A DNA stretch of 64,000 nt from Cellulomonas edaphi (GCF_030362815.1 NZ_JAUCGR010000001.1:860024-924023), one strand, 5' to 3'. Numbered from the stretch's first letter, positions 27,895-36,860 are shown. Numbers and translations: made by a program. The notes: generated by a model from the letters alone, not told the origin.

Positions 27895-30830
27895 CCGTCG
27901 ACCCCTTCGGCACGGCCGCCGTCCGCGCGGCCGCCTTGGGGGCGTGGCAGGCCTCACCCGCGCGGCTGCGCGAGGACGCCAACGTCGAGGAGGACCACGC
28001 GCGCGGCTACTACCGCGACCGCGTGGTGGTCGAGCTCGCCCAGAACGCCGCCGACGCGGCGCTGCGGGCCGGTGTGCCCGGTCGGCTCCTGCTGCGCCTG
28101 GCGCGCACCGAGGAGGGCACGACCTTCGTCGCGGCCAACACGGGCGCCCCGCTGGACGAGTCCGGGGTCGCCTCGCTCGCCTCGATGCGTGCGTCGTCCA
28201 AGCGCGACGCCGGTCCCCGGGCCGTGGGCAGGTTCGGCGTCGGGTTCGCCGCGGTGCGCGCGGTCGCCGACGAGGTGAGCGTGCTGTCGACGACCGGGGG
28301 AGTGCGGTTCAGCCTCCGGGACACCGCCGCGATGCTCGACCAGGCCGGTGCACGGGTGCCCGCGCTCGCCGAGGAGGTGCGACGCCGCGACGGCTCGCTG
28401 CCGGCGTTGCGGCTGCCCCTGCCCACCGACGGCAGCCCGCCCAGCGGCTACGACACCGCGGTGGTGCTCGAGCTGCGCGACGAGGTGGCGGCCGACGAGG
28501 TGCGCGTGCTGCTGCGGGCCGTGGGCGACCCGCTGCTGCTCGCCCTGCCCGGGCTCGTCGAGATCCTGGTCGAGGACGCCGACGCGCCGCCGCGCCGGAT
28601 CGCCGGCGTGCACGAGCGGTGGACGGTCGCCTCCGACGAGGGCGAGCTGCCACTCGCGCTTCTGGCCGACCGACCGGTGGAGGAGCGCGCCGCGCGGTCG
28701 TGGCGCGTGACGTGGGCCGTGCCGCGCGGGGGCGCGCCCGACGGGGGCGCTCCTCGCGTCGTGCATGCGCCGACGCCGACCGACGACCCCCTCGACCTGC
28801 CCGCGCTGCTGGTCGCCACCCTGCCGCTCGACCCCACGCGCCGCCACGTCGCCGCCGGACCGCTGGCCGACGCGGTGCTCGAGCACGCCTCGGCCGTGTA
28901 CGCGGCGCTCGCCGCGACCCTCGCTGCTGCGGGAGAGGACCCCCTCGCGCTGGTCCCCACCGGCCTGCCCGCCGGCCCCGTCGATGCGGCCCTGCGCCCG
29001 CGCGTCCTCGACGCGCTCGGTCGCATGCCGCTGCTGACCTCGGCCGCCGACCCCGGACGCCTGGTGCCCGCGGCGCTGGCGGTCGCCCTCGCGGGTCCGG
29101 TGCGCCCTGACGCCCTCGCCGCGCTCGGTGGTCGGATCGCCGGCCTCGTGACGCTGCCGCACGGCCGGGAGACGCAGGCGCGCGCGCTCGGCGTCGACGT
29201 CCGCTCGCTCGCCGACCTTGTGGAGGACGTGCCCGCGGCCGAGCCCGGGCAGTGGCTCGAGCTGTACGAGGCGCTGGCTTCGCTCGCGCACGATGGTGCC
29301 GCCCGCGAGGCGCTCGGCTCGTTGCCGGTCCCGCTCGTGGACGGCCGCGTCGTGCGGGGCGCACGCGGGACGCTCGTCGTGCCTCCCGACCTCGACGCCG
29401 ATGCGCTCGCGGTGCTCGCGGGATGGGGCGTCCGGATCGTCGACCCGCGGGCGGCGCACGCGCTGCTGGAGCGGGTGGGCGCGCAGGGCGCGGACGCGGT
29501 CGCCCTGCTGCGACGGGCCGACGTGCGCCGCGCCGCGCTCGACGCGCCGGACGACGAGCAGACCACCGAGACGGTGCTCGCGCTGGCGTCGGCGGGCCCG
29601 CTGCCGGACGACGTCCGCGCCTGGACGGGGCTGCTCGAGCTCCCCGCGGCCGACGGCGAGCTCACGCCCGCCGACGGGCTGGTCCTGCCCGGATCCGCGG
29701 CGGCCGACCTGCTGGACCCCCGCGTGATGGCGCCCCTGGCGCGCGACGTGCTCGACCGGTGGGGCGCCGACGCCCTCGTGGCGGTCGGCGTGCGGCGCGA
29801 CCTCGTGGTGGTCACCGTCGAGGACGTGCTGGCCGACCCGGCGTCCCTGGGGGACGGGGACGACCCGGCCGCGCTCCAGGGGCAGTCGCTCGACGGGTGG
29901 GAGGACTACCTCGAGCACCTGGGCCGGGTGCTGGGCGACGGTGCCTACGTCGGCCAGGTCGCCGCGATCGCCGACCTGGACGCGGTGGACGACGGCCGGC
30001 TGGTCGACGTGCTCGCGCGACTGGCACGCGACCCGGAGCTGCGCCGCGCCGTGCTCGAGCCGGTCCGCTCCGAGACCGGGGGGACGGCGTCGTCCTACAC
30101 CGCGTGGTGGCTGCGCGAGCGCTCCGGGCTCGACCTGGGTGAGCCGTTCCTGCTGGTCGGCGCCCACGGTCCGCTGGTGCGCAGCGCGCCCGAGGCGGTC
30201 CGCGGGCTCGATCCCGAGCTGCAGCGGGCCCTCGGCGGTGTCACGGGTCCGGGCGAGCTCGACGCCCGGGCGTGGAGCGGCATCCTGGCGCGCTGGGAGC
30301 CCGGGACCGAGGTGCCGGTCGACGCGGCGACCGCGGTGTGGCGCTGGGCGGCGCCCGACGAGGTGCCCGACCACCTGCCCGCACTCGTCGCGCCGGGCCG
30401 CATCGAGGTGGTGCCCGCGGTCGAGGCGGCCGTCGCCGACGCACCGATGTGGTGGCAGCGCACCGACGTGGCCGCGATGGTCCCCGCGTCCGACGCGGGC
30501 CGGGCCGCGGCGGTCTTCGACCTGCCCCGCGCCGCGGAGCTCGCGCCCGGCCAGGTCGGGAGCGGCGGCGTGGTCGCACCGGTGCCCGACGCGGTGCACC
30601 TGCTGCTGCGCGACGCGCCGCGCGCGTGGACCGAGCACGACGACCTCACGGTCGACGGCGTCCCCGTCGAGTGGTGGGTGCAGGACGGCCAGCCGCACGC
30701 GGTCCACCTGGCCGGCCTCGCGTCGGCGCTCGCGCAGTGCGCGGGTCGATGGGACCTGCGCTACGCGCTCGAGGCGGTGCTCGTGGATCCGGCCCGCGCC
30801 GTCGAGGCGGCGCTCGACCAACTCCCGTAG
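27891..30830 (+). CDS. Sacsin N-terminal ATPase-like (GHKL) protein
   Basis: 979-aa protein with an N-terminal GHKL/Hsp90-like ATPase fold. The N-box is in VVELAQNAADAALRAG (about 45-60), and the glycine boxes are FVAANTGAPLDESGV and AVGRFGVGFAAVR. The remainder is an Ala/Asp/Leu-rich sequence with no recognised domain. The same order (cold-shock, DUF3027, sacsin-like ATPase) is seen in actinobacteria. A chaperone-like role is possible but unproven. GTG overlaps the DUF3027 stop as GTGA. Confidence 0.82.
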   Translation: MTVDPFGTAAVRAAALGAWQASPARLREDANVEEDHARGYYRDRVVVELAQNAADAALRAGVPGRLLLRLARTEEGTTFVAANTGAPLDESGVASLASMRASSKRDAGPRAVGRFGVGFAAVRAVADEVSVLSTTGGVRFSLRDTAAMLDQAGARVPALAEEVRRRDGSLPALRLPLPTDGSPPSGYDTAVVLELRDEVAADEVRVLLRAVGDPLLLALPGLVEILVEDADAPPRRIAGVHERWTVASDEGELPLALLADRPVEERAARSWRVTWAVPRGGAPDGGAPRVVHAPTPTDDPLDLPALLVATLPLDPTRRHVAAGPLADAVLEHASAVYAALAATLAAAGEDPLALVPTGLPAGPVDAALRPRVLDALGRMPLLTSAADPGRLVPAALAVALAGPVRPDALAALGGRIAGLVTLPHGRETQARALGVDVRSLADLVEDVPAAEPGQWLELYEALASLAHDGAAREALGSLPVPLVDGRVVRGARGTLVVPPDLDADALAVLAGWGVRIVDPRAAHALLERVGAQGADAVALLRRADVRRAALDAPDDEQTTETVLALASAGPLPDDVRAWTGLLELPAADGELTPADGLVLPGSAAADLLDPRVMAPLARDVLDRWGADALVAVGVRRDLVVVTVEDVLADPASLGDGDDPAALQGQSLDGWEDYLEHLGRVLGDGAYVGQVAAIADLDAVDDGRLVDVLARLARDPELRRAVLEPVRSETGGTASSYTAWWLRERSGLDLGEPFLLVGAHGPLVRSAPEAVRGLDPELQRALGGVTGPGELDARAWSGILARWEPGTEVPVDAATAVWRWAAPDEVPDHLPALVAPGRIEVVPAVEAAVADAPMWWQRTDVAAMVPASDAGRAAAVFDLPRAAELAPGQVGSGGVVAPVPDAVHLLLRDAPRAWTEHDDLTVDGVPVEWWVQDGQPHAVHLAGLASALAQCAGRWDLRYALEAVLVDPARAVEAALDQLP

Positions 30831-30858
30831 CTCCTGCTGCGGCCCGGCTCCGCGCTCG

Positions 30859-31110
30859 TCAGGGCGCAGGCGGCGTCGCCGGGGGGCGGTGCCGGCGGGC
30901 CCAGTCCCAGCCGAGCACGCCCAGCACGGCGCCGGCCGCGCACACGGCGACCGGGATCGCGCCGATGGTGCCGGTGAGCCACAGCACGACGCTCACGACG
31001 AGCGCCACGGACCACAGCGCGGTGCCGACGACCATCACCCGCGCGAGGTCGACCTCGAGGGGGACCAGGGGCGGGTCGTCGACGGGTCGCCGTCGGGGAG
31101 CTGCAGCCAC
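30859..31110 (-). CDS. DUF2530 small membrane protein
   Basis: 83-aa protein with a cytoplasmic N-terminus, the DUF2530 segment (PLVPLEVDLARVMVVGTALW) and two transmembrane helices at about 25-45 and 50-68, ending in a basic WDWARRHR tail. Function is unknown. It starts with GTG, 9 bp downstream of the stop of the EAL/HDOD gene on the same strand, and converges on the ATPase gene. Confidence 0.82.
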   Translation of the reverse strand: MAAAPRRRPVDDPPLVPLEVDLARVMVVGTALWSVALVVSVVLWLTGTIGAIPVAVCAAGAVLGVLGWDWARRHRPPATPPAP

Positions 31111-31119
31111 GCGACGAGC

Positions 31120-32331
31120 CTACGCGGCCTGCTGCACCCCGGCGCCCATGGCGGTCGCGGCCGAGAGGGCCTCTGGCATGGCCCGCAGGTAGGTGCGCGC
31201 CACCTCGATCGGGTTGAACCCCGCCGCGCGCACCGCCGCCGGGTCGTCGGCCTCGTGGCCCATCGCCGCGTCGAGCACGGACCCGTAGAAGCCGCCCTGG
31301 CCGCGCAGACCGCGGGCCAGCTCCGCCGAGACGCCGGACCGCTCCACGACGGACTCGATCGACACGTCCAGGGCGCCGGCCATCGCCGACAGCATCCCCA
31401 CGGTGTAGGCCGCGTCGTCGTTCGACGCGAGCCGCCAGCACGCGAGGGCGCGGGTGAGGACGGACCAGAGCACGTCGACGGGCGCGGGCTCCGAGCCGAC
31501 GAGCATCGACGACACGAGCGTGCCGAGCCGGCGCGGGCCCAGCAGCCCGACGGCGCGGGGGAGGGAGTCGACGTGGTGGCTCAGCCCGGTGGCCGACGCG
31601 TTGACCACCTGGAGCACGCGCATGGAGAGCTCGGGGTCGAAGCTGACGGCGCGCACCACCTGGGCGTGGTCGGGCACCTCGGCCGCGAGCAGGCGGACCA
31701 GCTCGAGGTGCTGGACCTCGCCGGCCGACAGCGCGCGCCCGCGGCCGGGCTCCTGGCGCTGGATGAGGGGGCGCTGCACGAGGTCGATCCCGAGCTCGCT
31801 GGCCAGGGCCGACCGCTCGCGCGTGGTGGCGTGCTCGCCCACGGCCCACGCGCCGCCGTCGTGGATGCGGCCGACGAGGTCGGCGAGGTGCTCGCGGTCG
31901 CGGCGCAGGTCGATCTTGACGAGGTCGGCCAGCGGCAGCAGCTCGTCCTCGGCGAGGCTCGCGGTGTACCCGGCCAGCGCGACACCCACGCCGCGGTCGC
32001 GGAGCGAGGCGACCAGCTCGTCGGCGCCCTCCGTGCGCGCGACCGCGCTGGGCACCTCGGCGACCAGGGCACGGGGCGTGGCCGGCAGGGGCTCGTGGCC
32101 CTGCAGCATCCGGGAGCCCATGCGGAGCAGCACGGGCCGGTCGCCGACCAGCTGGCGGAAGTCCGTCGCGGCGTAGGCCTCGTCGGCGAGGCGCTCCTCG
32201 GCGGCCGGGGTCATCACGGTCGCGGTGTCCTGCGGGTCCGTCACGCTGGCGCGAACGGCGTAGCCGAACAGGGAGCCGTCGCCGTGCACGAGGGCCTGCC
32301 GCTGGATCGCGACGCGGCTGGATGATGACAT
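31120..32331 (-). CDS. Degenerate EAL plus HDOD domain protein
   Basis: 403-aa YuxH-like signalling protein. The N-terminal half (about 1-190) has the EAL fold in degenerate form: FGYAVR replaces the E-A-L motif, VKIDL is kept, and VGEHATT replaces the catalytic Glu motif. c-di-GMP hydrolysis is therefore not expected. The C-terminal HDOD domain (about 195-390) begins ELVRLLAAEVPD and includes the long helix around RVLQVVNASATGL. A strong AAGGAGG precedes the ATG. A FliA-type promoter lies just upstream, placing it in the flagellar regulon. Confidence 0.85.
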   Translation of the reverse strand: MSSSSRVAIQRQALVHGDGSLFGYAVRASVTDPQDTATVMTPAAEERLADEAYAATDFRQLVGDRPVLLRMGSRMLQGHEPLPATPRALVAEVPSAVARTEGADELVASLRDRGVGVALAGYTASLAEDELLPLADLVKIDLRRDREHLADLVGRIHDGGAWAVGEHATTRERSALASELGIDLVQRPLIQRQEPGRGRALSAGEVQHLELVRLLAAEVPDHAQVVRAVSFDPELSMRVLQVVNASATGLSHHVDSLPRAVGLLGPRRLGTLVSSMLVGSEPAPVDVLWSVLTRALACWRLASNDDAAYTVGMLSAMAGALDVSIESVVERSGVSAELARGLRGQGGFYGSVLDAAMGHEADDPAAVRAAGFNPIEVARTYLRAMPEALSAATAMGAGVQQAA

Positions 32332-32362
32332 CGACTGCCTCCTTGACTGAGCACTCGGCCTG

Positions 32363-32392
32363 CCCATCGGCCGGGAGCGCTCAGACGTGAGA
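32363..32392 (-). promoter_or_regulatory. FliA-type promoter for the EAL/HDOD gene
   Basis: On the minus strand TCTCA-N18-CGATGGG. It has the same -35, spacing and -10 as seven other sites in the flagellar region and lies about 30 bp upstream of the start codon, immediately after the fliW stop. Confidence 0.75.
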
Positions 32393-32395
32393 CAT

Positions 32396-32776
32396 CTAGC
32401 CGATCGGTGCGCGCAGCGGCCAGTCCTCGTCCAGCACGGTCTGCCGCGTACGGCCCGTGCCGAGCTCGACGACCAGCGGCGCGAGCAGGTTCGCCGTGGG
32501 CGGCTCGCCCGCGGCGGAGGGGTGCACGACGACGAGCAGGGCCTGGCCGTCCGCGCCCACCTGCGCCGCGTAGTCGGGGAAGTGCGCGGCCGGGTCCACG
32601 ACGAAGAGCCGCGCGGGGGGCTCGTCGCCGCGCGAGCGCATCGCGAACAGCACGCCCGCGTCGTCCAGCGGCTCGAGGCCGAACGTCGAGCGGCCGGGGA
32701 GGCCCGGGATCGCCTCGACCATCTCGAGGACGGCGGGGACGTCGTGGTCCCCGACGCGCACGGTCGCCGTGCTCAT
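32396..32776 (-). CDS. fliW: Flagellar assembly factor FliW
   Basis: 126-aa FliW. In Bacillus FliW binds either flagellin or the translational repressor CsrA, releasing or restoring repression of flagellin synthesis. Family features include the start TVRVGDHDVPAVLEMVEAIPG, a GLEPLDDAGVLFAMRS core and the VDPAAHFPDYA segment. ATG overlaps the flgL stop (ATGA). csrA and flagellin are in the same locus, so the full partner-switch set is present. Confidence 0.93.
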   Translation of the reverse strand: MSTATVRVGDHDVPAVLEMVEAIPGLPGRSTFGLEPLDDAGVLFAMRSRGDEPPARLFVVDPAAHFPDYAAQVGADGQALLVVVHPSAAGEPPTANLLAPLVVELGTGRTRQTVLDEDWPLRAPIG

Positions 32777-33651
32777 CGCAGGAAGTCCAGCAGCGTCGGC
32801 TGGAGCACCTTGGCCCCTGCCCCGAGGGCCCCCTTGTAGGCGACCTCCTGGGTCTGCAGCTCGAGGATGACCTCGGCCAGGTCGATGTCCTCGACGCTGG
32901 CCAGGTGCGCCTTCACGTCGAGCGCGTCGCCCAGCAGGGCACTCTGCGTGTCGAGCACCTGCTTGTGCCGCGCGCCGACGCCGGCGAGCTGGTTGAGCAT
33001 CGCGTCCATGCGCGTGTCCACCGCGCCCAGGCTGGACGTCGGGTCGCCGCCCGCGCGCAGGGTCGTCGCGATGTCGTCGATCAGCTGGAACACCGAGCCC
33101 GCGCCCGTGCCGAAGACGGCGGCACCGTCGGCGTCGACGCGGACGGTGGCGTCGGCGCCGACCCGGCGCTCGACGGGCGCGCCCGTGCCGGTCCAGGAGT
33201 ACGAGGCGTCGAACGCGACTCCCGCGTCAGAGGTGCCGGCGAAGACCGTGCGCCCCATGTAGGTGGTGTTCGCCTGCGCGAGCAGCGCGGAGCGCAGGCC
33301 GTCCAGCTCGGCGGCGAGAGCCTCGCGGGACGTGGTGCCGAGCGCGCCGTTGCCGCCCTGGACGGTGATGTCCCGCACGCGGCGCAGCGTCGCGAGCGAG
33401 CCGGTCAACGCCGAGTCGACCGTGGTGAGCCACGAGTCGGCGTCGGACGTGTTGCGCTGGTACTGCGAGATCGCGCGCTGGTCGCCGCGCAGCTGGAGCA
33501 TGTCCGAGGCGGCGGCAGGGTCGTCCGACGGCACCGTGATGTTCTTGCCGCTCGACAGCTTGGACTGCAGCGCGGACATGGCCGTCAGGTTGCCCTGGAG
33601 GTTGGCCAGCGTGTTGCGCTGGATCGACTGGTGGGTCACTCGGGTGATCAC
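32773..33651 (-). CDS. flgL: Hook-filament junction protein FlgL (HAP3)
   Basis: 292-aa hook-associated protein joining hook-side FlgK to the filament. The start (VITRVTHQSIQRNTLANLQG) and coiled-coil SALQSKLSSGKNITVPSDDP are typical, and the C-terminal D0 helix ends LQPTLLDFLR. GTG at 33649-33651 was chosen, 8 bp after the flgK stop. It is exported by the flagellar type III system and probably escorted by FlgN. Confidence 0.95.
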   Translation of the reverse strand: MITRVTHQSIQRNTLANLQGNLTAMSALQSKLSSGKNITVPSDDPAAASDMLQLRGDQRAISQYQRNTSDADSWLTTVDSALTGSLATLRRVRDITVQGGNGALGTTSREALAAELDGLRSALLAQANTTYMGRTVFAGTSDAGVAFDASYSWTGTGAPVERRVGADATVRVDADGAAVFGTGAGSVFQLIDDIATTLRAGGDPTSSLGAVDTRMDAMLNQLAGVGARHKQVLDTQSALLGDALDVKAHLASVEDIDLAEVILELQTQEVAYKGALGAGAKVLQPTLLDFLR

Positions 33652-33659
33652 GATGGGTT

Positions 33660-35093
33660 CTACCTTCCGACCAGACCGGTGCGGTTGATGAGGGTGTCGA
33701 GCATCTCGTCGATGGCCGACAGCACCCGCGCGGCGCCCTCGTAGGCACGCTGGAACGCGAGCATGTTGACAGTCTCCTCGTCGGTGTCGACGCTCGCCTG
33801 CGCGAGCTGCTGACCCTCGGCGGTGGAGCGGGCCGCCTCGGCGACCGTGGCACGTGCGCCCGCGCTCGCGGTGCGCGTGGCGACCTCGACGACGGTGTGC
33901 TTCCACGTGGCGTCGGGGCCGTCGTCCCGCGTGCGGAGCCCGGCGATCGCGTCCGCGACCGACGAGTCGAACGCGCCCGCGCCCGGCGCGGCGACGGCGA
34001 TGTCCGCGGTGTCGGTGATGGCGACGCGCAGCCCGAGGGCCGCGGGGACGCCCGGCGTGAACGTGAAGAACTCCCCGCCCGCGGCCCCGCCCGGGGTGAC
34101 CGCGGAGCCGTGCAGCGCGTTCACCTGCGTCGCGAGCGTCTGGGCGAAAGCGTCGTAGCGCGCGGCGGCCTCGGCCAGGACGCCGCCCGTCCCGGTCGCG
34201 TCCGCGGGGGCGAGCACCGAGAGCAGGCCGGCGACCCGGCCGCCCTCGAGGCCCACGCCCTGCGTGGGGCGGTCGGCCCAGACCACCGAGACGGCGGTGC
34301 CGGGGCTCGCGGTGACCTCGCCGAACGTGGTGGCACCGGTCACGGCCAGCGGGTTGGAGCGGTTGCCCGAGACCAGGGCGTTGCCACCGACGAAGACGTC
34401 GACGCGACCGTCGGGGCGCACCTCGGTGGAGGCGCCGACCAGGCTCGAGAGCTGGGTCGCGAGCTGGTCACGCTGGTCCGCGAGCTCGTGCGCGGTGCCG
34501 CCCGAGTTGGTGATCTGCAGGATGCGGTTGTTGAGGTCGGCGATGCCCGCGGCGGCCGTGTTCACCTGGTCGACCAGCGCGACGGTGGTCGAGCGCGTCT
34601 GGTTCCACTGCGTCTCCGCGGTGGAGTACAGCGTGCCGACGCGCTCGGCCACGGCCTTGGAGTCCTCGATGAGGACGGCCCGCGTCGAGGCCTTGTCGGG
34701 AGCGTTCGCCACGTCGTGCCACGCCGACCACATGGTCGACAGCTGCGACGCCAGGCCGGTGTCGGCCGGCTCGCCCACGCCCTTCTCGAGCGCCGCGTAC
34801 GCCTCGGCGCGCGCGGCGAGGTAGGACGACGCAGACGTGCTGGTGCGGACCTTCGCGTCCAGGAAGATGTCGCCGAGCCGGTCGACGCTGCTCACGCGCG
34901 TGCCGAGGCCGACACCGGTGCCGGTGGAGAACATCGACGCCCCCTGGGTGGCGGAGATCGACGTGAGGGTGGCCCGCTGGCGGGTGTACCCCACGGTGTT
35001 GGCGTTGGCGATGTTCTGCCCCGAGACCTCGAGGGCCTGGCGCTGGGCGACGAGGGAGCTCAGCGCGGTGCCGAGGCCGGAAAAGGTGCTCAC
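33660..35093 (-). CDS. flgK: Hook-filament junction protein FlgK (HAP1)
   Basis: 477-aa hook-associated protein. The N-terminal rod motif is clear (GLGTALSSLVAQRQALEVSG, then NIANANTVGYTRQRA), and the C-terminus has the partner D0 helix ending with EMLDTLINRTGLVGR. Length is normal for an actinobacterial FlgK with a reduced variable domain. GAGGAG precedes the GTG. It lies 13 bp after flgN, its likely export chaperone. Confidence 0.95.
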   Translation of the reverse strand: MSTFSGLGTALSSLVAQRQALEVSGQNIANANTVGYTRQRATLTSISATQGASMFSTGTGVGLGTRVSSVDRLGDIFLDAKVRTSTSASSYLAARAEAYAALEKGVGEPADTGLASQLSTMWSAWHDVANAPDKASTRAVLIEDSKAVAERVGTLYSTAETQWNQTRSTTVALVDQVNTAAAGIADLNNRILQITNSGGTAHELADQRDQLATQLSSLVGASTEVRPDGRVDVFVGGNALVSGNRSNPLAVTGATTFGEVTASPGTAVSVVWADRPTQGVGLEGGRVAGLLSVLAPADATGTGGVLAEAAARYDAFAQTLATQVNALHGSAVTPGGAAGGEFFTFTPGVPAALGLRVAITDTADIAVAAPGAGAFDSSVADAIAGLRTRDDGPDATWKHTVVEVATRTASAGARATVAEAARSTAEGQQLAQASVDTDEETVNMLAFQRAYEGAARVLSAIDEMLDTLINRTGLVGR

Positions 35094-35106
35094 GGTGTCG
35101 TTCTCC

Positions 35107-35586
35107 TCAGAACGTGCGGTCGACGAGGCGAGCCGCCGGCTCGGCGGCCGCGCTCTGGCCGCTGCCGTCGTAGGTGTGGACGTCGTGCAGGGAGGCGAGA
35201 GTCTCCTGCGTGGCGCGGTGCGACATCGCGAGCAGCTCGCGGTTGCCGTCGGCCAGCTGGGAGATCTGGGTCGTCAGCGAGGCGAAGGCCTCGCGGTGCG
35301 CGCGCAGGAGGTCGGACCACGGCTCGGGCGCGGCCTCGGCCAGTGCGGAGAGGCTGGCGCCCTCGGGCAGGCCCAGCTCCGCGCTGACGGTCGCCACCTC
35401 CACGGCGCGACCGAGCTCGGCGTCGCGGATCTGCGCGAGCACCGTCTCGACCTCGCGCGTCGCGTGGGCGAGCCAGCGCGAACGGCCGCTGGTGAGCAGC
35501 AGCTGCTCCTCCTCCAGCTTGAAGAGCAGCAGCTCGAGCAGGTTCCGCTCGTGCCACAGCACCTCGGACAGCCTGTTGAGAGCCAT
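35107..35586 (-). CDS. flgN: FlgN-like flagellar export chaperone
   Basis: 159-aa, mostly helical coiled-coil protein (LSEVLWHERNLLELLLFKLEEE) of the FlgN type, directly upstream of its expected clients flgK and flgL. FlgN keeps HAPs unfolded and delivers them to FlhA. AGGAGG precedes the ATG. The gene is first in a leftward unit with a FliA-type promoter 62 bp upstream. The assignment rests on context plus helical pattern because FlgN sequences diverge widely. Confidence 0.85.
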   Translation of the reverse strand: MALNRLSEVLWHERNLLELLLFKLEEEQLLLTSGRSRWLAHATREVETVLAQIRDAELGRAVEVATVSAELGLPEGASLSALAEAAPEPWSDLLRAHREAFASLTTQISQLADGNRELLAMSHRATQETLASLHDVHTYDGSGQSAAAEPAARLVDRTF

Positions 35587-35647
35587 CGGTTCCTCCTGTC
35601 GTCTGCGCGCGGCCGGCACGAGGGGTGTCGGCGCGCTTCCGCCCTGA

Positions 35648-35677
35648 ACTATCGGCAACCGGGTGGTGGTCCTGAAT
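35648..35677 (-). promoter_or_regulatory. FliA-type promoter for flgN-flgK-flgL-fliW
   Basis: On the minus strand ATTCA-N18-CGATAGT. It has the same spacing as the other seven sites with a slightly weaker -35 and last -10 base. Predicted transcription starts near 35641, leaving a leader of about 55 nt to flgN. Confidence 0.7.
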
Positions 35678-35801
35678 CTTCTGGGAGGCCAGTTGAGCCC
35701 GTTTTGCCCGACCGGTCCAGAGTCGCCGCGAGCCGGCAGAGGGCGTGGTGCGTGTTCTAGCGGAAGAACGTAGACAAACGTCCAGTTGACGCCACGCCGG
35801 A

Positions 35802-35819
35802 GTGTGATTCATGTCACAC
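35802..35819. promoter_or_regulatory. CRP/GlxR-type palindrome
   Basis: GTGTGA-TTCATG-TCACAC has perfect 6-bp arms and fits the TGTGA-N6-TCACA consensus of cAMP-binding CRP and GlxR regulators. It is centred about 170 bp upstream of the sigma gene and about 225 bp upstream of flgN. It starts 10 bp downstream of a TTGACG hexamer, so repression or activation both remain possible. Confidence 0.7.
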
Positions 35820-35978
35820 CGTAGTTGGGTGCTAGCCCCCAGTGGCTGACAGGCCAGTAATTGCCCAGGTCACACTGTGGACCAGGGCCGAAAGTCCCCG
35901 TTCGGCCTAGTCGGCCGCTCGAAAACTTTCTTTACGAAGTTGCTTAAGCCTCGCGGCCGCGACGCCGAGCGATGACCT

Positions 35979-36860
35979 GTGACCCAAGAGACCTCCTCCG
36001 CCAACGACCTCGTCGTGGCCAACCTCGCGCTCGTCGGCTACGCCGTCTCCGAGGTGCTGCGGCGGGTTCCCCCCACCGTCTCGCGCGACGACCTCGCCTC
36101 GGCGGGCAGCCTCGCCCTCGTGCTGGCGGCGCGGGCGTACGACCCCAGCACCGGCGTGCCGTTCGCGCGCTACGCGTCGCTGCGGATCCGCGGGGCGCTC
36201 GTGGACGAGCTGCGATCGATGGACTGGGCGACCCGGGGGACCCGCACCCGCGTCCGCGAGCTGGCGGCCACCTCCGAGCAGCTCGCCGCCTCGCTGGGAC
36301 GCGCGGCGACGCGCGAGGAGCTCGCGACCGCGCTCGGCGTCGACGTGCGCACCGTGGACAAGACCCGCGGGGACGCGGAGCGCCGGGTGCTGAGCATCGA
36401 CGCGAGCGAGGGCGTCATCGCCGACATGATCGTCGACTCCACCAGCACGCCCGAGGAGTCGGTGCTCGCCTCCGAGCGCATCCAGTGGCTGCGCGCCGCG
36501 GTCGACTCCCTGCCCGAGCGCCTGCGCGGCGTGGTCACCGCGATCTTCCTCGAGGACCGCCCCGTGGCCGAGGTGGCCGAGTCGCTGGGCGTCACGCAGT
36601 CGCGCATCAGCCAGCTGCGCACCGAGGCCCTGCTGCTGCTGCGCGACGGGCTCAACACGCACTTCGAGCCGAGCCTGGTGGCCGAGGCCGAGCGCCCCGA
36701 CGGTGTCGCCGAGCGTCGCCGTCAGACCTACTTCGCGGCGATCGCCACGCGCGCCGCCCAGAGCTCGCAGCTCGCCGGCGAGCGTCTGGGTTTCGTGCCG
36801 ACGCCCGTGGGTGCGTCGGACGCCGCTGAGGCGCGCACCGCGCAGCCCGCGTCTGCCTGA
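35979..36860 (+). CDS. fliA: Flagellar sigma factor, FliA/WhiG family
   Basis: 293-aa sigma-70 family protein. Region 2 is RDDLASAGSLALVLAARAYD through FARYASLRIRGALVDELR; region 3 (SEQLAASLGRAATREELATAL) and region 4 helix-turn-helix (AEVAESLGVTQSRISQLRTE) are intact. FliA/WhiG proteins lack region 1.1, as here. A tail of about 60 residues after region 4 is unusual. GTG at 35979 is used. No FlgM anti-sigma gene is recognisable in the window. It is the probable reader of the eight CTCA-N18-CGAT promoters. Confidence 0.93.
   Translation: MTQETSSANDLVVANLALVGYAVSEVLRRVPPTVSRDDLASAGSLALVLAARAYDPSTGVPFARYASLRIRGALVDELRSMDWATRGTRTRVRELAATSEQLAASLGRAATREELATALGVDVRTVDKTRGDAERRVLSIDASEGVIADMIVDSTSTPEESVLASERIQWLRAAVDSLPERLRGVVTAIFLEDRPVAEVAESLGVTQSRISQLRTEALLLLRDGLNTHFEPSLVAEAERPDGVAERRRQTYFAAIATRAAQSSQLAGERLGFVPTPVGASDAAEARTAQPASA

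Larger units (their letters stand above)
35587..35978. other. 392-bp divergent flagellar control region
   Basis: This is the longest gene-free stretch in the window. It separates the leftward flgN unit from the rightward sigma-factor gene. It contains the FliA-type promoter for flgN (35648-35677), a TTGACG -35-like hexamer at 35786-35791, a perfect CRP/GlxR-type palindrome at 35802-35819, and a relatively AT-rich segment (GAAAACTTTCTTTACGAAG) at about 35921-35939. No convincing start site for the sigma gene could be fixed. Confidence 0.7.

Noticed and set aside
35947..35976. CGATGAC just before the sigma gene as a ninth FliA promoter
   Set aside because: No CTCA or related -35 lies 18 bp upstream, and the -10 would be too close to the GTG.
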